Shown here: positions 1-9,060 of the stretch, piece after piece
Layout of the letters: every line of letters starts with the position of its first letter
Numbering within the stretch: position 1 is the stretch's first letter
Origin: an uncultured Alphaproteobacteria bacterium
GTDB taxonomy: Bacteria; Pseudomonadota; Alphaproteobacteria; HIMB59
DNA length: 64,000 nucleotides
NCBI GenBank assembly: GCA_902575065.1
Contig: CACGPU010000001.1
Coordinates: 124,001-188,000 of the forward strand
Direction: 5' to 3'
Translations under genes and position numbers: made by a program
The notes under the pieces: model-generated
What the model was told of the DNA's origin: nothing
The model's input: the letters and a program-made list of their open reading frames with translations, nothing else
Databases searched by the model: none

Positions 1-716
1 GCCTCTTGATTTGAGGCTTGACCAAAAGCAAGCACCCCAGCTTTTTCGGCAGCTTGGCAGGGTGCATATGAGTCAGTATGTTGAACTATTATATCTGCAC
101 CTTGGTTTATCAAAGTGTTAGCTGCATCAGCCTCTTTTCCAGGATCATACCAAGAATAATTCCAAATAATTTTAATTTTTACATCAGGATTGACTTTAGC
201 GGCAGCTAAATAAAATGCATTTATTCCTCTTATAACCTCTGGTATAGGAAAAGAAACTATATATCCAATAGTATTAGTCTTAGTCATTTTACCAGCAATG
301 TGTCCAATAATAGTTCTACCCTCGTAAAATCTTGCAGAATATGTTGAAACATTATCCATTCTCTTAAACCCAGTAGCGTGCTCAAATTTGACATCTGGAA
401 ACTCTTTAGCTACCTCAAGAGTTTGATCCATGTAATTGAAAGACGTAGTGAAAATTAGATCATGACCTGATGCAGCTAGTTTTCTTATAGCTCGAACTGC
501 ATCTGCATTTTCAGGAACATTTTCTATATAAGTTGTTGAAATTGAATCTCCTAGAGCATTTTCCATGTAAATTCTGCCTTGATCATGCATGTATGTCCAT
601 CCGTGATCACCTGGAGGTCCAATATATATAAAGCCAATTTTCTTTTGATCAGCGTGAACTGCAGATACAGATATCACAGCTAAAAATGAGAGAATAGTAA
701 GTATTTTTCTTAACAT
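1..716 (-). CDS. BMP family ABC transporter substrate-binding protein (partial, runs off left edge)
   Basis: Minus-strand frame from ATG at 716 reads MLRKILTILSFLAVISVSAVHADQKKIGFIYIGPPGDHGWTYMHDQGR..., a signal peptide plus BMP/Med-type periplasmic domain; adjacent to matching permeases and ATPase. Confidence 0.9.
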   Translation of the reverse strand, partial: MLRKILTILSFLAVISVSAVHADQKKIGFIYIGPPGDHGWTYMHDQGRIYMENALGDSISTTYIENVPENADAVRAIRKLAASGHDLIFTTSFNYMDQTLEVAKEFPDVKFEHATGFKRMDNVSTYSARFYEGRTIIGHIAGKMTKTNTIGYIVSFPIPEVIRGINAFYLAAAKVNPDVKIKIIWNYSWYDPGKEADAANTLINQGADIIVQHTDSYAPCQAAEKAGVLAFGQASNQE

Positions 717-751
717 ATTTAAATCCTAACTTTTAAAAATTAATAAAATTT

Positions 752-784
752 ATTATAGAGCTAATTTCATTAATAAATAATGAA
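752..784 (-). promoter_or_regulatory. Candidate promoter with overlapping inverted repeat upstream of the BMP gene
   Basis: Perfect TATAAT on the minus strand (752-757); inverted repeat TTCATTA-ATAAA-TAATGAA (766-784) lies over the spacer/-35 region. Confidence 0.35.
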
Positions 785-866
785 TCTAGTTAATAATAAA
801 TATGTGATTAATTTATAACAAAAAAGAAATGGATGTCCTTTATATGAAAAAAAATAAGTGGATAAC

Positions 867-1736
867 CTATTGATTTTTTGCAAAAGGTATATTTAAAGAT
901 GATGGCGCACTAAGTTTAAGTCTAAGTTTGTTGGATGAAATAAAAACTAATACAATAATCGTTGCCAAATATGGCATCATGTTAAAAAATTGACCAGGTA
1001 ATTTAACACCTATGGCTTGTAAGTTCATTTGCATAATTGCAACGCCTCCAAAGATATAAGCACCAACTAATAGTCTCCAAGGCTTCCAAGTAGCAAAAAC
1101 AACTAAAGCAAGAGCTATCCAGCCCCTGCCAGCAGTCATACCCTCTTGCCACATTGGGGCATAACATATTGAAATATAGTAGCCTGCTAGAGAGCTCATA
1201 ACACCACCGAAAATAATAGTTAAATATCTTGTTTTTATAACATTATATCCCAAGGCGTATGCTGAGTTATGATTTTCACCAACAGCTCTGACTATTAGGC
1301 CAGTTTTTGTTTTTGATAAAAAATAAGCAACAAAAAAAACTAACAAAAAAGATATCACTATGAAATAGTATGGATTTAATCCATCTATGGGTGTTCCACC
1401 AAATTTTTTACCAAGCATTGCACTTAATCCAATACCAAAAATAGTTAATGCTAATCCAGTTGCTATTTGATTTGTCATAAGGTTTAAAACTAGAAAAGCA
1501 AATATTCCTGATAAAATTACTCCAGATATTATTGATAAAAATAAGGAGTAAAAATAATTACCAGTTATAACTAAAGTAATAAATCCTGTTACTGCTCCAA
1601 CTAACATCAACCCCTCTAATCCCAGATTGAGGACCCCACTTTTTTCAGTAACCAACTCGCCAATTCCAGCAAAAACAAGAGGCGTTGTCGATATTAAAAC
1701 TATATTTAAGATACCTATAATTAGCTCGATACTCAT
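867..1736 (-). CDS. BMP/nucleoside-type ABC transporter permease
   Basis: 289 aa polytopic membrane protein with GELVTEKSGVLNLGLEGLMLVGA motif. Confidence 0.9.
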   Translation of the reverse strand: MSIELIIGILNIVLISTTPLVFAGIGELVTEKSGVLNLGLEGLMLVGAVTGFITLVITGNYFYSLFLSIISGVILSGIFAFLVLNLMTNQIATGLALTIFGIGLSAMLGKKFGGTPIDGLNPYYFIVISFLLVFFVAYFLSKTKTGLIVRAVGENHNSAYALGYNVIKTRYLTIIFGGVMSSLAGYYISICYAPMWQEGMTAGRGWIALALVVFATWKPWRLLVGAYIFGGVAIMQMNLQAIGVKLPGQFFNMMPYLATIIVLVFISSNKLRLKLSAPSSLNIPFAKNQ

Positions 1737-2794
1737 TTGATAAATAGCTTATATTTATTTAAAAAATCTGTGCCTAACAAAAAGAATAGAACTAAGCCCT
1801 GGAATACAAAACCTACTGCAGAAGGTATCTTAAGAAATAATTGTGCGTCCTCAGCACCTAAATATGTTAATGCAATTAGTAAAGAGGATAAAATTATACC
1901 AAAAGGGTTCAATCTACCCAAAAATGCAACAATAATTGCAGTAAAACCATAATTAGGAGAAATATCTCTGTACAACAAACCTATGGGTCCTGAAACCTCA
2001 AATAGCCCAGCTAATCCTGCGCACGCTCCACTTATTATAAACGTATAAAAAATTAACTTTTTATATTTAAAACCAGCATATTGAGATGCTTTTGAACTTA
2101 AGCCAGTAACTTTAAGTTTAAATCCAAATAATGTTTTGTTGTAAATAATATAAGTTATCAAACAAATTATAAATGCAAAATAGACACCAATGTGAACACG
2201 AAGGCCATCAATTAATACGGGGAGTCTTCCAGCATCAGGAAAAGGCATCGATTTAGGCAAACCATATCCTGCAGGGTCTTTCCACGGACCAACAACAAAA
2301 TAATCCAAAATAAAAAGAGCCACATATGTTAACATCAAACTAGTTAAAATTTCATTTGTATTAAATTTTGTTTTAAGAATAGCAGGTATAGTTGCCCAAA
2401 ATGCTCCTCCTATAGCGCCAAATAAAATCATTAATGGAAGTAAAAAAATACTTGTAGAGTCATTAAATAACAGTCCAATACCACCGCCAAATATTGCTCC
2501 CATTGTTAATTGCCCCTCAGCTCCTATATTGTAAATATTGTTTTTGAAGCAATAAGATAATCCTAAAGCTATAATTGCAAGAGGTGTAGCTTTTACAAAT
2601 AATTCAGAAATACCGTAAGAATTTGAAATAGGACTGATAAAAAAAATTTTAAAAGACTCAATCGGACTTAAATCCAAAATTAAAAAAATAAATGAGCCAA
2701 AAAATAAAGTTAAAGCAACTGCAACTAATGGCGACAAATAAAATATTAAATTTGAGTAATCTTCTCTTAATTGTAATCTAATCAAAAAGACCAC
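1733..2794 (-). CDS. BMP/nucleoside-type ABC transporter permease
   Basis: 353 aa permease with NIYNIGAEGQLTMGAIFG motif; overlaps neighbouring genes. Confidence 0.9.
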   Translation of the reverse strand: MVFLIRLQLREDYSNLIFYLSPLVAVALTLFFGSFIFLILDLSPIESFKIFFISPISNSYGISELFVKATPLAIIALGLSYCFKNNIYNIGAEGQLTMGAIFGGGIGLLFNDSTSIFLLPLMILFGAIGGAFWATIPAILKTKFNTNEILTSLMLTYVALFILDYFVVGPWKDPAGYGLPKSMPFPDAGRLPVLIDGLRVHIGVYFAFIICLITYIIYNKTLFGFKLKVTGLSSKASQYAGFKYKKLIFYTFIISGACAGLAGLFEVSGPIGLLYRDISPNYGFTAIIVAFLGRLNPFGIILSSLLIALTYLGAEDAQLFLKIPSAVGFVFQGLVLFFLLGTDFLNKYKLFIK

Positions 2795-4280
2795 CCATAT
2801 ACTTGCCTAATTTGGCGATATTTATATCCTCTACGTTTAAGGGATTTGATAAAGAACCCTCATATAAAACAGATATTTGATGACATACTTCAAGTAATTC
2901 ATCTAAATCGTGTGAGATAATAATAATAGATACTCCATTTTGTGATAATTCTAATATTTTTTTCTTAATAAATGCTTCAGAACCTGCATCTATGCCCCAT
3001 GTAGGTTGAGATAAAATTAATAGCTCAGGATTTGACATAATTTCTCTTCCAATAATAAATTTTTGAAGGTTTCCTCCAGAGAGTTTACCAGCTTTGACAT
3101 TATAAGAGGGAGTATCAACATTAAAATTTTTTATTACATCACTTGCATAAGAATTAATCTTTTCAAAGTTTATAAAATCACCTTTTTTAAATTCACTTTT
3201 ATGGTTCATGCTTAAAAATATATTTTCAGATAAAGACATTTCAGGCACTGCACTGTGGCCTAACCTCTCTTCAGTAACATATGAAATAGATAGAGATTTT
3301 CTTTGAAATGTTGATAGATTATTAATGTTTAAATCTTTGAAAAAAATATCTCCACTAAATTGATAATCATTTTCATTTAGTAATATTTCCATTAATTCTT
3401 TCTGGCCATTTCCTGCCACTCCAGCTATGCCAAAAATTTGTCCCTTTTTTAAATTTAAATTAATTTTATTTAAATTAATTGTAAATGGATCTTTAGATTG
3501 AGTAGATAAATTTTTAATATTAAAAATTTCCTGAGAAAAATTAATATCGGTGACCTGTTTTGCTTTAGACACTTTATAACCTAACATTTTATATCCTAAA
3601 GTTTCAGGATCTTCATTTTGTGTCAAAATTGTGCTTACTACTTTTCCATTCCTCATAATTGTTACATAATCAGACAGATTTATGATTTCTTCTAATTTAT
3701 GGGATATAAAAATCACTGTTAATCCGTCTTTTACTAAATTTTTTATAATTTTAAATAATTTACTAATTTCATCAGGTGTAAGAACAGAAGTTGGTTCGTC
3801 CATGATTAGAATTTTTGGATTATTCAATAATGATCTAACAATTTCTACGGATTGCCTCTGACCAACAGATAGAGAGCTTATAGGAGAATTTAAATTTAAG
3901 TTAAAACCGTACTTATCACAAATTGTCTTAGACTTATCTTTTAATTTAGTTAAAGATATACTTTCATTCATACCCAAAATTAAATTTTCAGCAACAGTAA
4001 GTGACTCAAATAAACTGAAATGTTGAAAAACCATATTTATACCTAAGTTCTTTGCAGTAGATGGTGAATTAATTATTGCTAAATCAGAATTTATTAAAAT
4101 TTTACCACTGTCAGGTTTTACATGACCATATAAAATTTTTACTAATGTTGACTTTCCAGCACCATTTTCACCTAAGATAGCATGGATAGATTGCTCTTTG
4201 ATATTAAAGGATACATCATCATTTGCTAAAACACCGGGATAAGATTTAAAAATATTTTTAAATTCAACTATGGATTGCAT
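2778..4280 (-). CDS. Nucleoside/sugar-type ABC transporter ATPase with two ATPase domains
   Basis: Walker A GENGAGKST, LSVGQRQSVEIVRSL signature, second ABC half with LSGGNLQKFIIGREI. Confidence 0.95.
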   Translation of the reverse strand: MQSIVEFKNIFKSYPGVLANDDVSFNIKEQSIHAILGENGAGKSTLVKILYGHVKPDSGKILINSDLAIINSPSTAKNLGINMVFQHFSLFESLTVAENLILGMNESISLTKLKDKSKTICDKYGFNLNLNSPISSLSVGQRQSVEIVRSLLNNPKILIMDEPTSVLTPDEISKLFKIIKNLVKDGLTVIFISHKLEEIINLSDYVTIMRNGKVVSTILTQNEDPETLGYKMLGYKVSKAKQVTDINFSQEIFNIKNLSTQSKDPFTINLNKINLNLKKGQIFGIAGVAGNGQKELMEILLNENDYQFSGDIFFKDLNINNLSTFQRKSLSISYVTEERLGHSAVPEMSLSENIFLSMNHKSEFKKGDFINFEKINSYASDVIKNFNVDTPSYNVKAGKLSGGNLQKFIIGREIMSNPELLILSQPTWGIDAGSEAFIKKKILELSQNGVSIIIISHDLDELLEVCHQISVLYEGSLSNPLNVEDINIAKLGKYMGGLFD

Positions 4281-4338
4281 AAATATTAATAGATTCCTTT
4301 TTTAAAGATTAAATTGTTTTTTTTAATTTAGGATAAAA

Positions 4339-4926
4339 TTATAAATATAAGGGTTCTGAGTCGTAAGATGACCAAAGATACCATGTTACAATAGTTGAAT
4401 AATTTCGCCATTTGTTAGAATGAAAAGAAAATTTAGATAAATTTTTATCTCTATAATATTTCTTATAGGCATTAATAAAACCAAGGTCTCCTAATGGCAT
4501 TATATTAGGCAAACCTAAATAAAATATAGAGAACATTTCAGCAGTCCATTTACCAATGCCAAAAATTTGAGTTAAATTATTGTTAACTTTTTCAAAATTA
4601 CTTTTGCTTAACTTTATATCAGTTACTAAGTGATAATTATTTAGAAGTGAATTTAAACACTTTTTCTTATTTTTACTTAAAGGTAAATTTTTTATTTTTC
4701 TTTTATTTTGTTTAAAATTTTTATAATTTATTGGACCAATTATACTCTTAGAGTTTTTATAAATGGACATAGCAGCAGAAACAGATATTTGCTGGGAACA
4801 GATAGATTTAAATAAAACATCGAATTTATTTTTATTTGTTTTTAATTGATGATTTGAATTATAGTATTGTTTAAAAACAGGGTCATTATCTAATAAATAA
4901 GTACAACCTTTTTTCCAATAATTCAT
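4339..4926 (-). CDS. DNA-3-methyladenine glycosylase II family (HhH-GPD)
   Basis: CSQQISVSAA, FGIGKWTAEMF (HhH) and PLGDLGF with catalytic Asp. Confidence 0.8.
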   Translation of the reverse strand: MNYWKKGCTYLLDNDPVFKQYYNSNHQLKTNKNKFDVLFKSICSQQISVSAAMSIYKNSKSIIGPINYKNFKQNKRKIKNLPLSKNKKKCLNSLLNNYHLVTDIKLSKSNFEKVNNNLTQIFGIGKWTAEMFSIFYLGLPNIMPLGDLGFINAYKKYYRDKNLSKFSFHSNKWRNYSTIVTWYLWSSYDSEPLYL

Positions 4927-5792
4927 CGATCATTAAATGACTTAACTAGACTTGAAGTATCATATTTTTTATAAATTGTATTTTGTAAACTTTTATATTT
5001 TTTAAAGACACTTTTTGTAAGATTTAAATTTAATTTAGATTTTTTTGCTTGTTGTAAAACATATTTTAAATCTTTAGTCATTAATTCTGTAGAAAAACCA
5101 AAATTAAATTTATTTTTGATAAGTGTTGGATACCTGTTAGTAAATTGCCAAGAATTACCTGCTCCATTTTTTATAGCATTAAAAATTTTTTTTTGATCAA
5201 GATTATTTTTTTTACTAAAAAGATAAGCCTCTGATATAGAGTATAAAATACCACAAATTAAAATTTGATTAGTAAATTTAGTTAATTGACCTGAACCTAA
5301 TTTCCCCATATGCGTTATACTTTTAGAGTAAGAAGAAATTATACTTTTAGATTTATTAAAGTTTAGTGCTGTTCCACCAACCATTACTGATAAAGAACCT
5401 TTTTTAGCACCCTCTTCACCTCCAGTAATGGGAGCATCTAAAAATTTTACTTTTCTTTGTTTAAATGACCTAGAGAGTAGATCTATTTGTCTTAATGAGA
5501 TAGTTGAGTGATCAATTATAATTGAATTGTTGTGAAAATTTGAAGTTTTTAAAAATTTGTTAAAAAAAGAATTAACTGCGTTATCATCTTTTAAACAAGA
5601 AATAATAAAGTCAAATTTAATATCATTTTTAAAATTATAACTTTCAGCTATAAATTTTTTTTTCCATTTATGTTCAACTGATTTAGTTCTATTAAATACA
5701 AAAAGTTTAAAATTTTTATTTTTGGACAAATATCCAGCCATATGGAAACCCATTTTTCCAAGACCGACAAATAGAATATTATAAGTTGGCAT
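4923..5792 (-). CDS. NAD(P)-dependent beta-hydroxyacid dehydrogenase (3-hydroxyisobutyrate dehydrogenase family)
   Basis: GLGKMGFHMA Rossmann motif, DAPITGGEEGAKKGSLSVMVGG, GSGQLTKFTNQ. Confidence 0.85.
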   Translation of the reverse strand: MPTYNILFVGLGKMGFHMAGYLSKNKNFKLFVFNRTKSVEHKWKKKFIAESYNFKNDIKFDFIISCLKDDNAVNSFFNKFLKTSNFHNNSIIIDHSTISLRQIDLLSRSFKQRKVKFLDAPITGGEEGAKKGSLSVMVGGTALNFNKSKSIISSYSKSITHMGKLGSGQLTKFTNQILICGILYSISEAYLFSKKNNLDQKKIFNAIKNGAGNSWQFTNRYPTLIKNKFNFGFSTELMTKDLKYVLQQAKKSKLNLNLTKSVFKKYKSLQNTIYKKYDTSSLVKSFNDR

Positions 5793-6495
5793 AAAAAATT
5801 ATTTTTTTTTCTAATTTTGAATAATCAAATTCCATATTTGGGAGATTTGTTTCAAAATTTAATAACTTTAAAAAACTCATAGCTGGAAATAAATCCCAAA
5901 TTTTTGATCCATAGACAGTTAAAAAAGATCTTTCGCCCTCTATAGCTTCAATTACATCATAGCCAATTGATCTTGATCTTATTTTTTCTGTGTAAGAAGT
6001 AATAATATCTTTAAAATAAATTTTGGCATGTTCACCTAAAAATCCAATTTGATTGCTATAATTTTGGGGCTTTATTTGCTTATGGTTTTTAAAAATTAAA
6101 TTCTTATAAGTGTGATAAAAAACATTACCAATGGGATCATATATTATAGCAAACTCACATTGATTTGATTTTATAAATGACAGCATTACGGCAACTTTAT
6201 TAATACCATTTATAAAATTTCTTGTTCCATCTATTGGATCTATTGTAAGGTATTCATTTTTTTTAATTAATGTTGAATTACCCTCCTCAGAAATAATATT
6301 TGAAAATCCAATTTTTTTAAAATATTTAATTAATTCATCCTCTACAATAACGTCATAACTGGTAACTTTAGAATTATCTTCTTTAGTTGAAACCTCATTT
6401 TCACTTAGTTTTCCAATATTAGGAATAATAATGTCAATGGCAATTTTTTTTAAAAAATTATGAGTGTCTATGAAAAAATTTGTATCAATCATCAT
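5779..6495 (-). CDS. Inositol monophosphatase family protein
   Basis: SEEG, TIDPIDGTRNFINGI and KIWDLFPAMSF motifs. Confidence 0.8.
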   Translation of the reverse strand: MMIDTNFFIDTHNFLKKIAIDIIIPNIGKLSENEVSTKEDNSKVTSYDVIVEDELIKYFKKIGFSNIISEEGNSTLIKKNEYLTIDPIDGTRNFINGINKVAVMLSFIKSNQCEFAIIYDPIGNVFYHTYKNLIFKNHKQIKPQNYSNQIGFLGEHAKIYFKDIITSYTEKIRSRSIGYDVIEAIEGERSFLTVYGSKIWDLFPAMSFLKLLNFETNLPNMEFDYSKLEKKIIFYANL

Positions 6496-7813
6496 TGATT
6501 ATTTTTTCTAAAACATGTGAGTCTTTTTGTGAAACACATAAAATTAATATGTCATTATTCAAAGGGATATGATCATCATTTTTTAGTTCTAATGTTTCAT
6601 TAGTTAAGGTGCAAATGTGATTAATTACTTTCGATTTTTTTATATTTTCATATATCTCATTTTTATAATTAATCTCATAGATTAAGAACTCATCTTTAAA
6701 AATAGAATGATATGATAAAAGAGAGCCCTTAGATATTTTTTCAATAATTCTTGATGTTGTTAACTCCCTTGGATTAATTATAACATCAATACCCAAATCA
6801 TTTGCAAAAGATGAGTATGACTCATTGTTAATTACTGATATGACTGATTTAGAACCTCTTTTCTTAGCAATTATCGACAAAATTGTATTAATCTGATCAT
6901 TATCTGTCACAGTGATAACTAAATCAGAATCATTCAACTTAATCTCTTCGTAGATTGTTTGATCGAGAGCATCACCATTAAAAATTGTAGTATTTTTAAG
7001 TAAACCAGCTAAAAAATTACATCTATCTTTATCTAGCTCTAAAATTTTTAGGTTTATTTCTTGATCGTCATGTTCAATCAAAGTTGATAAATTTTGACCA
7101 ATATTTCCACCACCAACAATAAGAACATCTAATACATAGTCTTTAAAGCCAAAAAACTTTATAAGTTTGTTTAAGTATTTTTTCTTAATTAACAGGTAGA
7201 GTTGATCTGAGATTGATATGTTTTTAAAATCAAAATTTATTTTATCATCTTTGCTATGACCTAAATAACAAAGGTTATTAGTTTTAAAGAAAACTTTTAT
7301 TTCCTCAAATGAATGGTTTTTAAATAAATTAGACGATTGCATTCCAATTAGTAAATAATCTTGTGTAATTAAAGACTCGCTGAAAAAAGCACCAGGTAAA
7401 TGTATTTTTTCAAAAATATTATTTGAGACCTCCCATTCAGGAGATATAATGTGATCAAGAAAACTATTCGACTCAATTAATAGCGATTTATTTTCACCAG
7501 AAATTAAATTTTGATTTCTAACTCTTGCAATTGACTTATCAACATTTAAAAATTCCTTTGCAAATTTACTTGTAATTATATTTTTTTCGTCACTTCGTGT
7601 AACTGCAATAAAACAATCAATTTTAGTATCAAAATTTTTATAAAAAGAAGGGTTTAGAGGATCATCATAAATTGTTTTTATATCAAATCTTTCAGCAAGA
7701 TTTTTTAGCTCACTAACATCATCATCTAAAAGAAATACATTTTTACCTTGCTCTGACAATTTTTTTGCAAGGTTTGCTCCAACTATTCCAGAACCAAGTA
7801 TAAGTATATTCAT
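6485..7813 (-). CDS. trkA: Trk potassium uptake regulatory protein TrkA
   Basis: Two NAD-binding Rossmann halves (ILGSGIVGANLAKKL; IVGGGNIGQNLSTLI); adjacent to ntrX. Confidence 0.88.
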   Translation of the reverse strand: MNILILGSGIVGANLAKKLSEQGKNVFLLDDDVSELKNLAERFDIKTIYDDPLNPSFYKNFDTKIDCFIAVTRSDEKNIITSKFAKEFLNVDKSIARVRNQNLISGENKSLLIESNSFLDHIISPEWEVSNNIFEKIHLPGAFFSESLITQDYLLIGMQSSNLFKNHSFEEIKVFFKTNNLCYLGHSKDDKINFDFKNISISDQLYLLIKKKYLNKLIKFFGFKDYVLDVLIVGGGNIGQNLSTLIEHDDQEINLKILELDKDRCNFLAGLLKNTTIFNGDALDQTIYEEIKLNDSDLVITVTDNDQINTILSIIAKKRGSKSVISVINNESYSSFANDLGIDVIINPRELTTSRIIEKISKGSLLSYHSIFKDEFLIYEINYKNEIYENIKKSKVINHICTLTNETLELKNDDHIPLNNDILILCVSQKDSHVLEKIINDD

Positions 7814-9060
7814 TAATCTATTTTTATGTTAAGTGATTTAACTTTACGATACAAAGATACCCTATCTAATTTGAGCATTTTAGCGGTTAAAGTCATATTA
7901 AAGTTATTAATTTTTAATTTTTGTAGTAGGTAATCCTTTTCAAATTTGTCCTTTGCTTCTTTAAAATTCAAGTCATATAAATCTACATTATCTATTGAAT
8001 TCTTCATTATATTCTCTAACAAATCTCTCGTTACAATCAAGTTACTATCATTTAATAAACCTATTACGTTTTCAGATAAATTCATTATTTCAAATATATT
8101 TCCAGGCCAAGTATGACTTAATAATAATTTTTGTACTTCATTATCAATTTCAATTCTATTATCAAACTTTTTAAGTGCAAAAATATTTAAATAATGTTTA
8201 AAAAGTAAAAAAATTTCGTCTTTTCTAGTAGTTAGGGGATTTAGCATAACTTTTTGATCAATATTATTAACAAATGGGTCTTTATTATCTATTTTTTTAC
8301 TATCAAATATTATTGATGCATTTATTTTTTTACTTTTTACTAAATTCAAATAATTTAATAGCTCTAATTGGTTAAAATTTTCATAATCATTTAGATAAAT
8401 AGTAAAATAATTATGTAGTGAACTTAGCTTTAATAGATCTGACTCATTCATTAAATTTTCATTTAAATTAATAAATGTATCAGGATTATTTGAGGATAAA
8501 TTCATATGTATTGTATTTGCAAGAAAATTTTTTCCAATACCATTTGGGCCAATTATCAAAATAGAAGAATTATTTTTAATCTTTGTGATTGATTTAAATA
8601 TATTCTCTATATATTGTCCGGATCCTATAATATCTATTTTGGAATGAAACGAAATTTTATTTCTGTAGTTATTAATTGTAACACGTTGTTTTAATTCGAG
8701 TAAATTTTTTTGAATGATATGAATAAGTTTTTTAGTTTCAAATGGTTTTTCAATGAAATCATTTGCTCCTGCCTTTACAGACTCAATTGCATTATCAATA
8801 TTAGCGTGACCACTAAAAGAGATTATAACTAAATTATCATATTTATTTTTAAGAAAATCAATAATATCAATACCTTGCTTAGTGCTATTTTTTAGCCATA
8901 AGTCAACTAACACCACATCATAATTAAAATTTCTATATTCAAGATCACTAAATTCTCTGAAAGAATTTGCATATGTAACATCGTATCCTTGTTTTGAAAG
9001 AATTAATGAAATTTGTTTACAAATTTCTAATTCATCATCAATTACTAATATTTTTGTCAT
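7813..9060 (-). CDS. ntrX: NtrX-like response regulator with degenerate AAA+ domain and Fis-type HTH
   Basis: Receiver VIDDE...VLVDLW...SFSGH...EKPF; P-loop-like GPNGIGKN; Fis-like C-terminus TLTAKMLKLDRVSLYRKVK. Confidence 0.85.
   Translation of the reverse strand: MTKILVIDDELEICKQISLILSKQGYDVTYANSFREFSDLEYRNFNYDVVLVDLWLKNSTKQGIDIIDFLKNKYDNLVIISFSGHANIDNAIESVKAGANDFIEKPFETKKLIHIIQKNLLELKQRVTINNYRNKISFHSKIDIIGSGQYIENIFKSITKIKNNSSILIIGPNGIGKNFLANTIHMNLSSNNPDTFINLNENLMNESDLLKLSSLHNYFTIYLNDYENFNQLELLNYLNLVKSKKINASIIFDSKKIDNKDPFVNNIDQKVMLNPLTTRKDEIFLLFKHYLNIFALKKFDNRIEIDNEVQKLLLSHTWPGNIFEIMNLSENVIGLLNDSNLIVTRDLLENIMKNSIDNVDLYDLNFKEAKDKFEKDYLLQKLKINNFNMTLTAKMLKLDRVSLYRKVKSLNIKID

Noticed and set aside
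741-755. 15-nt AT palindrome TAATAAAATTTATTA
   Set aside because: Pure A/T palindromes of this length are expected by chance at this composition; only the adjacent TTCATTA repeat was kept as a candidate.
1737-1952. Plus-strand 71-aa ORF antisense to the ABC permease
   Set aside because: Fully antisense to a well-supported CDS, no recognisable domain, expected by chance in AT-rich sequence.
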